Of a DNA stretch of 64,000 nt, positions 34,849-58,692 are shown in pieces. The stretch's first letter is position 1, and every line of letters begins with the position of its first letter. The position numbers and the translations under genes were made by a program. The notes under the pieces are model-generated. The model did not search any database. It worked only from the letters and a program-made list of their open reading frames with translations, and was not told where the DNA came from. Origin of the DNA: Strix aluco (lineage: Eukaryota; Chordata; Aves; Strigiformes; Strigidae); the NCBI RefSeq assembly GCF_031877795.1, contig NC_133948.1, positions 12,632,948-12,696,947 of the forward strand, in the 5' to 3' direction.

Positions 34849-36427
34849 CCCCATAAACACGTGAAAGAAAATTACAGTTAAGTGGAAGCCTTTTTTAATA
34901 ACTTGTTAATTGTTAATTTTAGCCAATAAGATTTTTTGTTATTAAGGGTATTTTGATGATTTGTATTTCCACCTTACGTAGCAGCAAGTGGAAAAATTCA
35001 TTCATCTTTCCAAACAGCAGCTGAATTTCTGCACTGTTTAGTTTTTTCTGAGGGGGAGGAGTAAAAGGTAAAAGCTCACTTGCACTTACTGAGAATATGC
35101 TGATTTTTCAATTACAATGAAACACTGAATTTGGATTTTGATAGCTACTTTTCACTAAACTATTTATACACTGCAATATAATACATCAGAGGTAAAATAC
35201 CCATAATTTTTGCCACAACATGAGATCTGATAAATTGATTGTGCCAACTTGGAGACTAAAGAATTAATTTTTTTCTCATTTCAAATGTCTTAAAAATACC
35301 AGTTGTCAGTAAAAGATAATTTTTCCCCACAATTGACTGTAATAACATCTTTGAACTGTCAAGCAACTGTCTCTGAGTGACAGCTGAACTGTGTGTATTT
35401 CAAGATCAAAAAATAATTCATGAGAGATGTTTAAACTTACAAGGTGCTAAAAATTTCAATGGAAAAGAGACAAATGTGAAAGCATAAAATATTCAAATAT
35501 TTTTTTTTTAGGTAAGTCACTGTTTGTGCTGTCTGTTTCATTAAGTAACATCATGCTGTCTTACACTTTTCACATGATGAGGTTTCATGAGCTTAAAAAT
35601 AAAGGTAATATGAGTTATTGTCATTTTGGGTTTGAGCTAGTGGTTTGTATGCTGGATCTCCCCGCAGCTCTGCAGTGTCCTCAGCTATCCTGATGCTCAG
35701 GGCACATGTTGGGTCATATGATGGGTTGCTCCAGTGCTTTACTGGGGTGGCTGGTATGTGGTGGGGGTTGCTTTAGCACTGGGCTAGGTTTGGGCTAGCT
35801 GCAAACCTAGCAGGGCTTCTGTGAGTTTAAGTCTGTTAAACAACACATGCTCATGTCTGGTAACACTCCAGCCTTTCTCCTGCTCCTCAGCTACAACATG
35901 TATTTGAGAATAATGCAAAATGAGCTATAGAGTGTGGTGTTTTAAATGCGTGAGTTGCAGAGTGAATGTGAGATGGAGGTCATCTAAGTGGATTTTGGGA
36001 TGTGTGGGACTTGACAGGGGTAAGCTTTGAAGGCTAGAATACTTTTTTGAAGGTTGAGATTAAGGAAGGTTTATAATTAAAACCAGAGACATTAGCTATA
36101 TTTGATCAGAAGTATTTAGAAGATGCAATTTTATGTGCTAAAAAAAAATCTTCAACCCAGACATGCTATTTTAGCCATACTGGATTGGTTTGTTTCCAGA
36201 TGAATTGCATACAAATTGGACAAATATAACTGTGGAACCATACCACAATATTCTCTGCAGAAGAAATAGGAAATCAGAATTGGTTTGAGACAACTGCCTT
36301 AAAAAATATTGCTGTTAACCAAACCCTATTGTATAAATTCAGAGAAAAGGGTCTATAGCTTTCAAGTCAATGTTAAGGGAAAAAGCGATACTGCTAAAAA
36401 CTGTCTGTCATTCTCTAAGAAACATTC
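34849..36427. other. Intergenic sequence between the solo LTR and a CR1 fragment
   Basis: AT-rich DNA with only short open frames. I see no repeat family, RNA gene or conserved motif that I can name. Confidence 0.6.
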
Positions 36428-36668
36428 ACAGATCACAGCACAGTTGTGGCTGGAAGGCACTTCTGGATTTCAGCTAGTCCAAGCCCTGTGCTCAAAGCAC
36501 AGTCCAGTACAGCAGGTTGCTCAGGGCACTGTCCAGGTGTGTCAGACTCCACAACCACCCTGGGCAACCTGTTGTGGTGCACAAACACCCTCACAATGTC
36601 ACTGATACAGTTTGCAGTCACGATGTCCCACTGATTTCCATCTGTTACTTGTCCTTGCGTCCTACCAA
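36428..36668 (-). repeat. Diverged CR1 LINE fragment
   Basis: The words GGCTGGAAGGCACTTCTGGA, AGCAGGTTGCTCAGGGC, GACTCCACAACCACCCTGGG and GCAACCTGTTG follow the order of the CR1 3' region read on the minus strand, ending near CTGTTACTTGTCCTTG. It is clearly more diverged than the copy at 44,473. Confidence 0.75.
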
Positions 36669-37860
36669 AAAGATCCTCAAAGCAGGTGCAGCCTACTCTT
36701 TAAGCATCTTTAGAACAACTGATTAGATTGTAATTATCAAAAGCATTATGGATTGGTATTTTCAAGTTCACTGTCCTTGACTCCTGTGTCATCTTTCCTT
36801 TGACCATAAGGGTCTCTGTTCTTCTGTGAAAAACAAATGCATTTTAATGAGATACTTTTGTCAATGAATTGTAAACTTACGGTTAAAATTAAAAAAATCA
36901 ACTTAGTTTAATTAAATAATGTCAATATTTTGGTTTGAATCTATGCTAAACCAAAATTACTTTTAAGATAGATGCAATACCTAGCACAGTGTCTTTTGTT
37001 ACTGTGTTTTCACGTATGTCTTGAAAAGCCTTAGTAACTGGGAAAGGAAGTCCTAAGTAATTTATGTATTCCACATCAAAACACTGCATTGTTTGCTCTC
37101 AGGAGTTCAAGTACCTGTAAGAACAAATATTTTTGTAGAAAAATAATCAAAGAGAAAACCAACACTCTTCTTATGCCAGGTCTCCACCTAGAAGTGACGA
37201 TCACCTAAGAAATGATCATAGTCTTGCAGTTTGCCTAGTCATTATTTGTGCAACTGATAGCAAAATTACTCAGGCTGTTTGTGTGTTAGGCAAGAGTGCT
37301 GTTTGAAACTGCGGATTTGGGCTGTGCATGGTGCAGGCACAGCTGTCGATGTGTGTGAGGTCAAGGCCCTTCCCGAGCCATATATAGACACATCTCTGGA
37401 TTAAAACCCTCAGGAATCTAATTCCAGACCGGCCTGAATTGCCAGGCCAGCATGACACACCTGGGCATTTCATATCACTTTGCTGTGGGCTTCCTCACCT
37501 GCAGGTGAAGGCTCTGATGGGATCTGTTTCTGTGGCTGTGAGACTTGATGCTTTGGTGCATAAGCATCCTGAAGAAGCAAAACACATTCCAAGCCATTGT
37601 GGTCTGCTCCCGTGCCTTCCCAAAGTGGAGCTGACAGTGCCTGAAAGCACTGGGGCTCCCACACACCTTTGGTGCTTTCCTGGTGCTGGCCTTCCCTTCT
37701 GCTGCATCCACAGGCCTCATGCGAGCACCTGTGGGAGCTGAGGGGAACACACCGCTGCCTGCCAGAGGTGACCTGGCAGCTCAGCACAGGGAGAGGATGG
37801 GAAAGCAGGCCCGGGCCGCAGCATGGAGGAGAGAGGCCAACAGCCCCCCCACGGCCCGTC
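36669..37860. other. Intergenic sequence upstream of the RAB35 CpG island
   Basis: The first half is AT-rich, and from about 37,400 GC content rises toward the island. Several overlapping open frames of 70-100 codons exist on both strands from 37,439, but they lack codon structure or similarity I can recognise. No gene is called. Confidence 0.55.
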
Positions 37861-37921
37861 CCTCACAGGTCTGTCATGGCCGCCAAGGCGCGCGAGGAAT
37901 CGCCACCCCCCACACGCCTTC

Positions 37922-38127
37922 TGCGCAGGCGCGGCCAACGTGCTCCGCAGGGGCGCCCGCGCGCATGCGCAGCAGCTGTGAAGGGGAGGGGGAGGGCGTC
38001 GCGCTTCCCGCGCAGGCGCGTGGCGCCGCACTCCGCGGCGCGTGCGCATGCGCGCGGGGAGGGGCGCCACGCATGCGCGTGGCCGACGGAGGCCGCCAGC
38101 TGCGCCGGCACGCGCCGCGCCTGCGCG
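37922..38127. promoter_or_regulatory. Cluster of six NRF1-type palindromic sites
   Basis: Matches to the NRF1 consensus (Y GCGCA N GCGC R on either strand) are at 37922-37933, 37960-37971, 38009-38020, 38043-38054 and 38116-38127 (five exact matches), and at 38068-38079 with one mismatch. All six lie in 206 bases just upstream of the probable RAB35 start site. NRF1 drives many housekeeping CpG promoters. Confidence 0.7.
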
Positions 38128-38250
38128 GGGGCACCGCTGTCAGTTCCGGCTGTTTGTTCGGGAAGTGGATCCGGCCCGGAGCCGCCGCCGCCGCCCCCTC
38201 CCCCCTCCCCGCTCGCTCCGCCGACCGCGGCCGCTCCCGCCGCCCCGGCC

Positions 38251-51134
<12,884 letters not shown>

Positions 51135-51569
51135 TGCCCTTTCCCTGCTGCAGAGACTCTGCTCTCAGACAGATCAGCCCCTCCAGCTAGACTCGGGCAA
51201 TTCCACTGGGGCAGGCTTTGGGAGGACTTTCTCAGTTTTGTGCCGTTATTTAAAGATTATTTTTTCTCCATGTTTTCTATCAAGAGGCGCTGGCACCTTA
51301 CCACTTCAGTGCCAAGAAGGTATCGGATGGAATCTTGCCCCCCTCTCCTCCCCTGCTCATTCCAGTGCGCCTTGTAGACAAGAAGGACGTTGCCTACCAA
51401 GTGGACTAATTAACCCAACAGTTTGTATATAATGTATATTGCTTTAACCAGCCTCGCCTCCCTGTTGTCGCTTTGGCTTATGCCTTCTTAATGTCAACCA
51501 ATCATGGACTGCAGAGTTCATCTTTTTAAAGAAATAGTACAAAGTTCTTAATTCAAGTTGGCCCCAGGG

Positions 51570-51850
51570 TGGCAGCAACTGCTTCCTGGGGTCTCTGGCT
51601 TCCTTTCTGTTGGGCTCCAGGCTGGCAACTGGTGCCCCTGGGGCCTATGGCTTCACCTGGAGTTCCAGGCTTTTACTGGGGCTCAGGCTTTGTTTTTCTA
51701 GGTACCAGGATTGCAGGTGTTGCTGCTGGAGCTGGGGGTTTCACTTCACCAGCCCCTGGGCTGGCAGCTGGTGCTGCTGCTGGGGCCTTGAATTTCAGTT
51801 TGCCATGATCCAGATTTGTGGCTGGGTCCTGGGGTTTCACCGTGTGCTGC
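51570..51850 (+). repeat. Imperfect GC-rich repeat (period about 38-52) in the RAB35 3'UTR
   Basis: The word CTGGGGYC and close variants recur near 51585, 51637, 51675, 51725, 51777 and 51821. They are often followed by TGGCTTCAC- or CCAGGCT-like words and by GGCAACTGGTGC or GGCAGCTGGTGC. The copies are too different for a fresh satellite and look like an old minisatellite. Confidence 0.5.
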
Positions 51851-53640
51851 AGCCCAGCTGTACCTGTGCTCTCCTTTAGTTTGAATCAAGATACTGAAAA
51901 ACAAACTGACCTGCAGAAGTGGGATTTATTTGGATAAAACTTTGCTTTTTTTTAAAAAAAAAAAAAAGTTTAACTCCTTTGACCTCTGCTTCTGGTTTTG
52001 CCAGGGTCCTAAGTGAGGGTCCATTTCTTTTGAGAACAACAAAAACCATGTGATTCTGCCAAAAAACCCAAACTTCTCCTTGTTGCCCTGTCCACAAATA
52101 GGCGATCTGAACTTGAATGTGAATTTTGGTGGCAAAGCTTTTGTTTTTGAGAGAGAAAAGGCATGAAAATAAATCCAGCGGTTCTGGATTGATGTCTGAA
52201 TATGAAAGCTGCTGCAGGATCATTCCCAGGATTCTTCTGTTAGAAAGCAGGACTGCTGTTTAATGTAAAGAAATGGAAAGCTTGCTTGCTTGGGTTATGT
52301 GGTGGTGGAGGATCACCCTTGGAAACAAACTGGTCTCGCTATGCTCAGCAACGTTTTCCTGGCCCGTGTTGGCCTTTCTGGGAAAACAAGAGCTCAGTTC
52401 ATCAGCCTGAGTAGATGTAGTTAAAGGTGGAGAGTGTATGTGTGTGTAACTAAAATATCAAATGTCTGGGCTGAAAGTACATGCTCAGCACCTGAATAAT
52501 TGCCTAAATAATAATAAAAAAATAAATTTTTCTTAAAATGACTAAAAGGCGTGGAAGGTATGACTTCCTTTAAGACCTTGAAGGTGGATGTACTCAGTTT
52601 GTCAGTGAGTGGCCCTATGGAATCACTGGCCTTAGATTGGTAGGATATGATTCACTGATGTCCATGAGCTCTGAATCAGCCCACTTCTCTCCCTTCCTCC
52701 CCCTACCCCAGGAGAGGCCAAATTTTAGTCACTTATTTTGCCTGCATTTTTTTAGATTTTATGGGTTGCGGTAAGAGCCCTAATCATACAATCACATCAC
52801 AATCAATCACTTTAAAGACTTTTTAAAAAATGCAAACAATGAATGTGTAACACTTTTTTTTTTTTTTTTAATCAGTTCAGGTGCTGGGAGTATGTATCCA
52901 GCTGCCTTCACCCATCTCTTTTCTTCACATATCTTTCATTGGTAACCCAAGAATAAGAATGAGCTGGGATGATATTGCTAGTGTGAGCTCTGATAATTGT
53001 AAGACTTGGGTGGCTATGGAAAGTGGCGGCTTAAGTGACACCAGTCCATCCTGTCTGCTTTCTGGTGTCGGATGTGGTGTGTGCCCAAGGAAGGAGCTGG
53101 GCCAGTCCTCAAAGCCTTCCTGTTGAAATGAAGCTGTCCGGTGATGGTTACCACTTTCAGATTAAAGGGTCCAGCTGTGTTACTTTGGGACTCTTGTGGT
53201 AGCATGTGTGCAGATCTAGGAGGGAGTAACTTCATACAGGCAGAATTAAAGAAAATGTCTGAATTTACTGGAAATGATGCAATAAAATGAGGAAATGGTG
53301 CACCCAAGCCTGGAGTGTTCTCTTAAATGGAAAAATTGGTCCTCTTTGAGTCCAGGTCTTTGTGACCACGGTTTGAACTCTGCCAATCCGGGTGTCTAAC
53401 TTCCTGGCTTAAAGTGGGATTTTTCTTTTTGTTTTTTCCTAGAGCTGGCTGTAGAGGAGCAGTTACCTCTCTGCTTGTGCCACTGACTATTCAATTGGAA
53501 GGGGTGGGGACTGTCTCTCTAGTGGTGCTGATGTGAAGTTTCCTAAATGTTGAGCGATGGAATGTCTAACTGGTTTGCTAGGATTATTTCTGTAATGAAA
53601 GTTTCTAATTATGCTTTTTAAATAATTTTAAAAAACTAAA

Positions 53641-53646
53641 AATAAA
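53641..53646 (+). terminator. Candidate distal RAB35 poly(A) signal
   Basis: This AATAAA is the last one on the plus strand before the gap facing BICDL1. A T-rich run follows about 20 bases later. Proximal signals at 52513 and 53281 are alternatives. Confidence 0.4.
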
Positions 53647-53669
53647 GGTTACAAGCTGCCAAATCTTTT

Positions 53670-54632
53670 TCAAGGCTCTGTTTCCTCTGCTGTCCAGCAT
53701 CTGGAGGTGGAGGGTGGCAAGCCAGGGGTGAGCTCTTCTGCTGTTTGTAGAGGGTTTTTTTTTCCTGGGAGGGGGTATTGGCAAAACCACAATTAATGCT
53801 TTCAAATGTTTAGTTGCTATTCTAGTTTTAAATGTGAATGAAAGAGTAAGCTGGAACTGGTAACCTTATTTCTGTGTGAAAGTGAGATGCTTGTGATTTT
53901 GCTATAATCTTTTGTCTTTCTATTCAACAAGAAGTGTTGAGCGAGCTTTGAAAGCTTCTCAAAGGCACCAGGGGTCAGACCCTGAGTCGATTAAAAAGTG
54001 TCTGGAGTCTCGCCTTGCTTTCCCAGGAAATGAGTGTACATGTTTCTGTATAGGAACTTCGTGGCCATTGCTGTGCTTGTTGCCCTTAGCGTTCCCCTAC
54101 CCCCGCCTGCCCTTGACGCACAAGCAGGCTGTGGAAGGCAAGTCCTCGCTCCTGGAGAAGTGTGATGAAAACTTGCTGTGGGAAGGTGCCTTTTCTTCTG
54201 TCCGCGCTGTTCTGGTGTGACTATGTAGGGGGGAACCCTGAGGACACGTAGATGGTCCGAACTGCAGCTGGCACAAGCTGGAGGTGTTTCATTGTCCATC
54301 TGTGTTTTGTGTCTAAACTCGTTAAAGTTTGAATATCTCTCCATATAAAGGCCGGTAAATGATACAAGTGGCTGGAAGGTGGAGAAGACTTACAAGCTTG
54401 TCTTTCTATTTTTCTGGGAGGCAGGAGATATAAACGCTTCAGACGTTCTTTCGCCAGAGCCGTTCTCTTCTGAACACAGGCAAGTGCTTTACGTGGCTGA
54501 TTTTCTTGGGTGATGGAGTACTAAAGATGCTGTTGGGTGTTAAGATGACAGTGCAAAAAGTGAGCTTGTTCTGCAGCTAGGCAAGATAAGCAGTGACTTG
54601 AGAGCTGAGACGGTATCATATAAATGATCTGT
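53670..54632. other. Short gap between the convergent RAB35 and BICDL1 3' ends
   Basis: About 1 kb without a supported gene. The open frames at 53,912-54,220 (+) and 53,991-54,344 (-) overlap on opposite strands, and neither resembles a known protein. If distal poly(A) sites are used, the two 3'UTRs could nearly meet here. Confidence 0.5.
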
Positions 54633-54638
54633 TTTATT
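54633..54638 (-). terminator. Candidate BICDL1 poly(A) signal
   Basis: TTTATT on the plus strand is AATAAA for BICDL1. A second one lies at 54735-54740 and another at 55356-55361. The AT-rich stretch around 54,640-54,800 looks like a 3'UTR end. Confidence 0.4.
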
Positions 54639-57600
54639 CTGAAGAGAACTATTTACAAAAGAAGTAGAGCATTGTTTTTACTAAAAATATGCCTTTATAG
54701 ATTTTTATAATATGCATCTTATAAAAACCATACATTTATTTACATTACTGCTACATACAAAAATTACAGCACTGTGGTATATGTACATATCTATAGATAC
54801 ATTCTTTCTGCTTGTCCCTGCTGTGTGCTTTTTCCCCTCTCAATCTAAGGGAATCATTGCTGCAGCACCCAGACACTTCCTTTCTTGGCTTTTTGGTTAA
54901 AACAATCTTGCTTTTTATAGCCGAGTGGGGGGTAGTTTGCCTGATGCAGAGGCATATCTGGAATTTACCATTCTAAGTAGGACAGGTGCATGCAGCTATC
55001 ACATCCTTGTGTGTGCAGCATTGCCTGTAACCTCACTTCTTGCTTCTCTGTGCAAAATTATTCTGTTGTCATTAATTGATCTATTGTTCATCTCGAGGGC
55101 AAGTTGCTGATCTAAGTTTGTATTAAGATAAAGTGCTAGTGACTTGCCTTACATTTACTCTTACTTGTTTACAGTTGCTTCCCTTGCAGAGTTTACTAAA
55201 GGGAGATTGATCCCTTTTCCCTTAGGCTAGCATAATAAACATTTGCCCAAACCGTCACCCGTTACTTAACTGTGGGAAAGTTCTTTGTAACCTTAATCTC
55301 AGCAGGCATCTCTTCTCTGTGCAATATTTGAACAGTGACTGTGCAGCACTACTGCTTTATTTACTGTTATCTCAAAAGCAAGGGTGAATGTTATATTTAG
55401 AGCTGCTGATCCCACTCCTTAAATCTACTTTGGGATCCTGAGTACCTGCTGGATTAATGTGCTTCCTCCATCTCATTCACTGGAGCAGATGTTTCCCTTA
55501 CGCCATGTGTATCCTAGAAGTATCGAGTATCACAAGTGGAGTGTCTTCTAACCCAACGCTGCAAGGATGATTCCAGGCTCCTGGCCACGACAGGATGGAC
55601 ATGAGTGTTTTAATGACAGCTCAAGGTGAAATAGTCAGGACCTTGTCAAAACACGACATGACAAATGAGAATGTGAAGGACTGCATCGATGAGGTTTTTG
55701 AAGACAAAACAACAAAACCTAGCTGCTATATTAAGGCAGTTTCTGTTCTGGTTGAGTAGCAGCTCAGCACAAGGAGGTCTCCTTTGGTGTGTTGTCCTGT
55801 TCATTAAACCCAATTCTCTTGTCTTTCTGGGTTTAGTAGTGCAAGTAAGTCTTCAGGGTTAAGGGGCTAGTTTTAAGAAACCATACCCAACTGGCACCTT
55901 AGAACATGCTGCCTTTCCTCTTTCAATCTGTTCCATCACTGTCGTTAAATAAATAAAATTGCAATGGGATTAAGGTAGGTTCCTCCTTAAATGAAGCGAT
56001 GTGCTGTGCATTTCAATGGCCTACCCCTGCAACTGAGTCACTTTCCTCTCAGCAAACATGTAGCAGAAGGCACCTTTCTTCATCTCATTACTGCATTGTC
56101 ACTGGATGACTTAAGGCCTTTGCCTTAGAATTGCATCCATCCATCCATCCTCGTGGGGGGAGAGTCTCACACAGCTGCTGGGCATGTGGCTTGAAGAGAG
56201 CTGATGGGGCCTGGGAAATGACAACTGACAGCAGAAAGAAGGTCGGTGAGGACCAGGATGTTCACATGGCTCTCCCACAATAAGCAGATCATCCTTTCCA
56301 ACAGTGTGTAAGACAACTATTCACAGGTATCTCTGGCATCCATGAACCCATGCCTAATTTTGCAGGTATCAAAGTTGATGTTAATGCATAGGGGCGTAAC
56401 ACAGTCCTGACAGCAGGAGATGCTGAGCGTGTGCCTCGTGTCTCTGCCCTCTCGAGAGTCACGAGACGGGAGGATGAGGACTTGCCATCCTGAGAGCGTG
56501 CTTGGCACTGCACTAAGTCCCTTTCCCGCACTTGCACCAGTGGATACAAGCAGATACACAACAGTTGAGCACGGCCTAGAAAGGAGAGGCCAAGGTTCAG
56601 TTTCCTTCCCTGCCTGTGAGACTCCAGACTCCTTTCCCTGTAAGCATCAAGCTGTGTTGGTGCTGCTTTACCAAAGTATTTCCTGGAGCAGGATCTGCAA
56701 TCCAGGTTTCGTTGCTTTCAAGTAAATGGGTTTTACCACTCAGCTTTTTACCATCGTTTTCAATCCCAAAGAGTACTCTGCTCCTTGCAACATGGAGCTA
56801 CCTCAGTGCGAGATGATGATTTCATACCAGAGTGGTAGTTTCATGCTAGCAAGGATGCTCAAATCTTTGTAGGCAGAAAGGATATTTGTACTGAGGTATT
56901 ATGGATGTTCTATCCCATAGATAAGTTGAATAATAATAAAAAAAAAAAACCAACCCACCAACCTCTTACCTGCTTCTTAGAAGAAGGTGTTTGATACCTA
57001 ATTCTAGCAGAAAGCTTGTCACTGTAGTGAGCAGAGATAGCAGCTCCCTGTAGGATGGTGTTTTAGCACCTAAGTTGCTGAGCAGGGCAGAGCTGAATGT
57101 GTACCTAGCTCCGTCTCCTGTGGGACAGTGTAGGTGGTAGCCTCCTTAAAGCAGCAGGGAAACAAATTAGGGCCTGTGGGTATCATGAGCTGGGAGAACG
57201 CGTGAAAATTGCATGACAGCAGCAGGACGTCTCTGAACTTAGGCTGGCGTTCCTCGCTGGTTTATGATGGCAGACTGTGAAAGAGCAGAGCTGTAAGGTG
57301 CCCATCCAGTGCGTAGGGAAGGCCCCTACTTCAGTATTGCAGGATATCCAGCACTGCTGTGTGCATACACCAAATAAGCTACGTTCCTTCTCGTTGATTA
57401 AGTCACGCTTACAGCAAAGCAGGCTCTGATCATCTTCAGTCAAAAGGAGATTTGGCTACCTGCTCGCTGAAGGGCTGAGTAGTAAATGATCTGCAGGCAG
57501 GGACAAATACTCATCATTTTCTTTAGGCCACAGCTAATGTTACTGTGTGGGGCAGAGTAAACTGCAGATTTTCCAGAGCTTTGTAGAGACACTAATCACC

Positions 57601-58692
57601 TTTGGCTTTAGTGAAGGTAGATGCCTGCGTGTTTTCTGAGGATCAAGTCTGTCAACCCAGCGTCAAAGACCTACTGACATCATTACAGGTAGACTTTCAG
57701 TGAATTATTAGTTAGGCTTTTTAGGGGCCTATCCAGTTAAAATGACAGGTTTCTTACTCTGTTTGGGAGGGTTACATGGCTTTGGGGAGAGAGATGTGTG
57801 ACTTGCTGAAGCTCCACAATTACCTTTGGCCATTGGAGGGACAGTAGGTGCCCCAGGACTGAACATCTACAACTCTTATCCCATCTGTGATCTGTTGTAG
57901 ATGGTCAGTCTCTTGGGGAGAAATTCTTAATATTCTGTGTAACTACAGACCCTGCAACTCTTACCTCTCTGTAACAGGAGGGAGCTAGAGAAGACATAAC
58001 ATCAGCAATCTTACAACTGCCCTGATCTGCGAGGAGCCTGGATTCCCACGAGGGGTGAACAGCTACGCAGAGCTGCAGGGGAGATGGCGCCCAGGCAGGA
58101 TCTGCAGTGATGGCTCAACTTCCACCATGGAGAAAGCTACACTTGTCAAAACACAGCAATGCTGGGGCCAGAGTGACTCCAGTCTCAGTGGGATGGATGA
58201 AGGACATCACAGCTGCCGGGACCAGAGGGCAGTATAAGGGACTCCCCTCTCTTCTCTTGCATTCAGCCCTCTTCTTCCCCCTGTGCTCGCTGTGACGGCA
58301 GTTCTCAATCCCCTGTGCTGCTTTGTCTTGGGGCTGCTTATTTCCTTCTCCAGCATGAGAATGCTTTTAAGACAATCAGATTATTCTTCACAGCAGAAAC
58401 TGGACTGTGTCAAAGCGCCTAAAATATACCCTGAAGTTTATCACTTCACTTAAAGAATAAGAAAAGTTTCTTTCTATTAGTATCACATTGTCAATTTGCA
58501 AATCTCCAGTTCATGTAAACATTTGGTTCAGACCAGGTGCGGTGTAAATAGTGCAGAGTCTCAAGGGTTAACTCCTTTGCCCCCTTCATTTTTTTTCTTA
58601 GTGGATCAGCGTTGGGTCCATCAGCAAGCTGGGCAGCTGCCCCACTCCCCATCTTGAAGCAGGAATTGTTGGAGAGGTTTCTCTTTTTCAAA
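54639..58692 (-). other. BICDL1: Presumed BICDL1 3' untranslated region
   Basis: About 4 kb between the BICDL1 stop and the candidate poly(A) signals holds no exon of either strand that I can recognise. Only short open frames and a CATC run at 56134-56150 are seen. Whether all of it is transcribed as 3'UTR is an inference. Confidence 0.4.

Larger units (their letters stand above)
51135..53665 (+). other. RAB35: RAB35 3' untranslated region (predicted)
   Basis: About 2.5 kb follows the stop codon with no further exon. Candidate poly(A) signals are AATAAA at 52513-52518 and 52521-52526, 53281-53286, and 53641-53646. The length is in line with the long 3'UTR of mammalian RAB35. Which signal is used cannot be told from sequence. 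A GC-rich imperfect repeat occupies 51,570-51,850. Confidence 0.6.

Noticed and set aside
51569-51808. Open frame of 79 codons in the RAB35 3'UTR rich in Gly, Ala and Trp
   Set aside because: It is a translation of the imperfect GC-rich repeat, and other frames of the same stretch are equally open.
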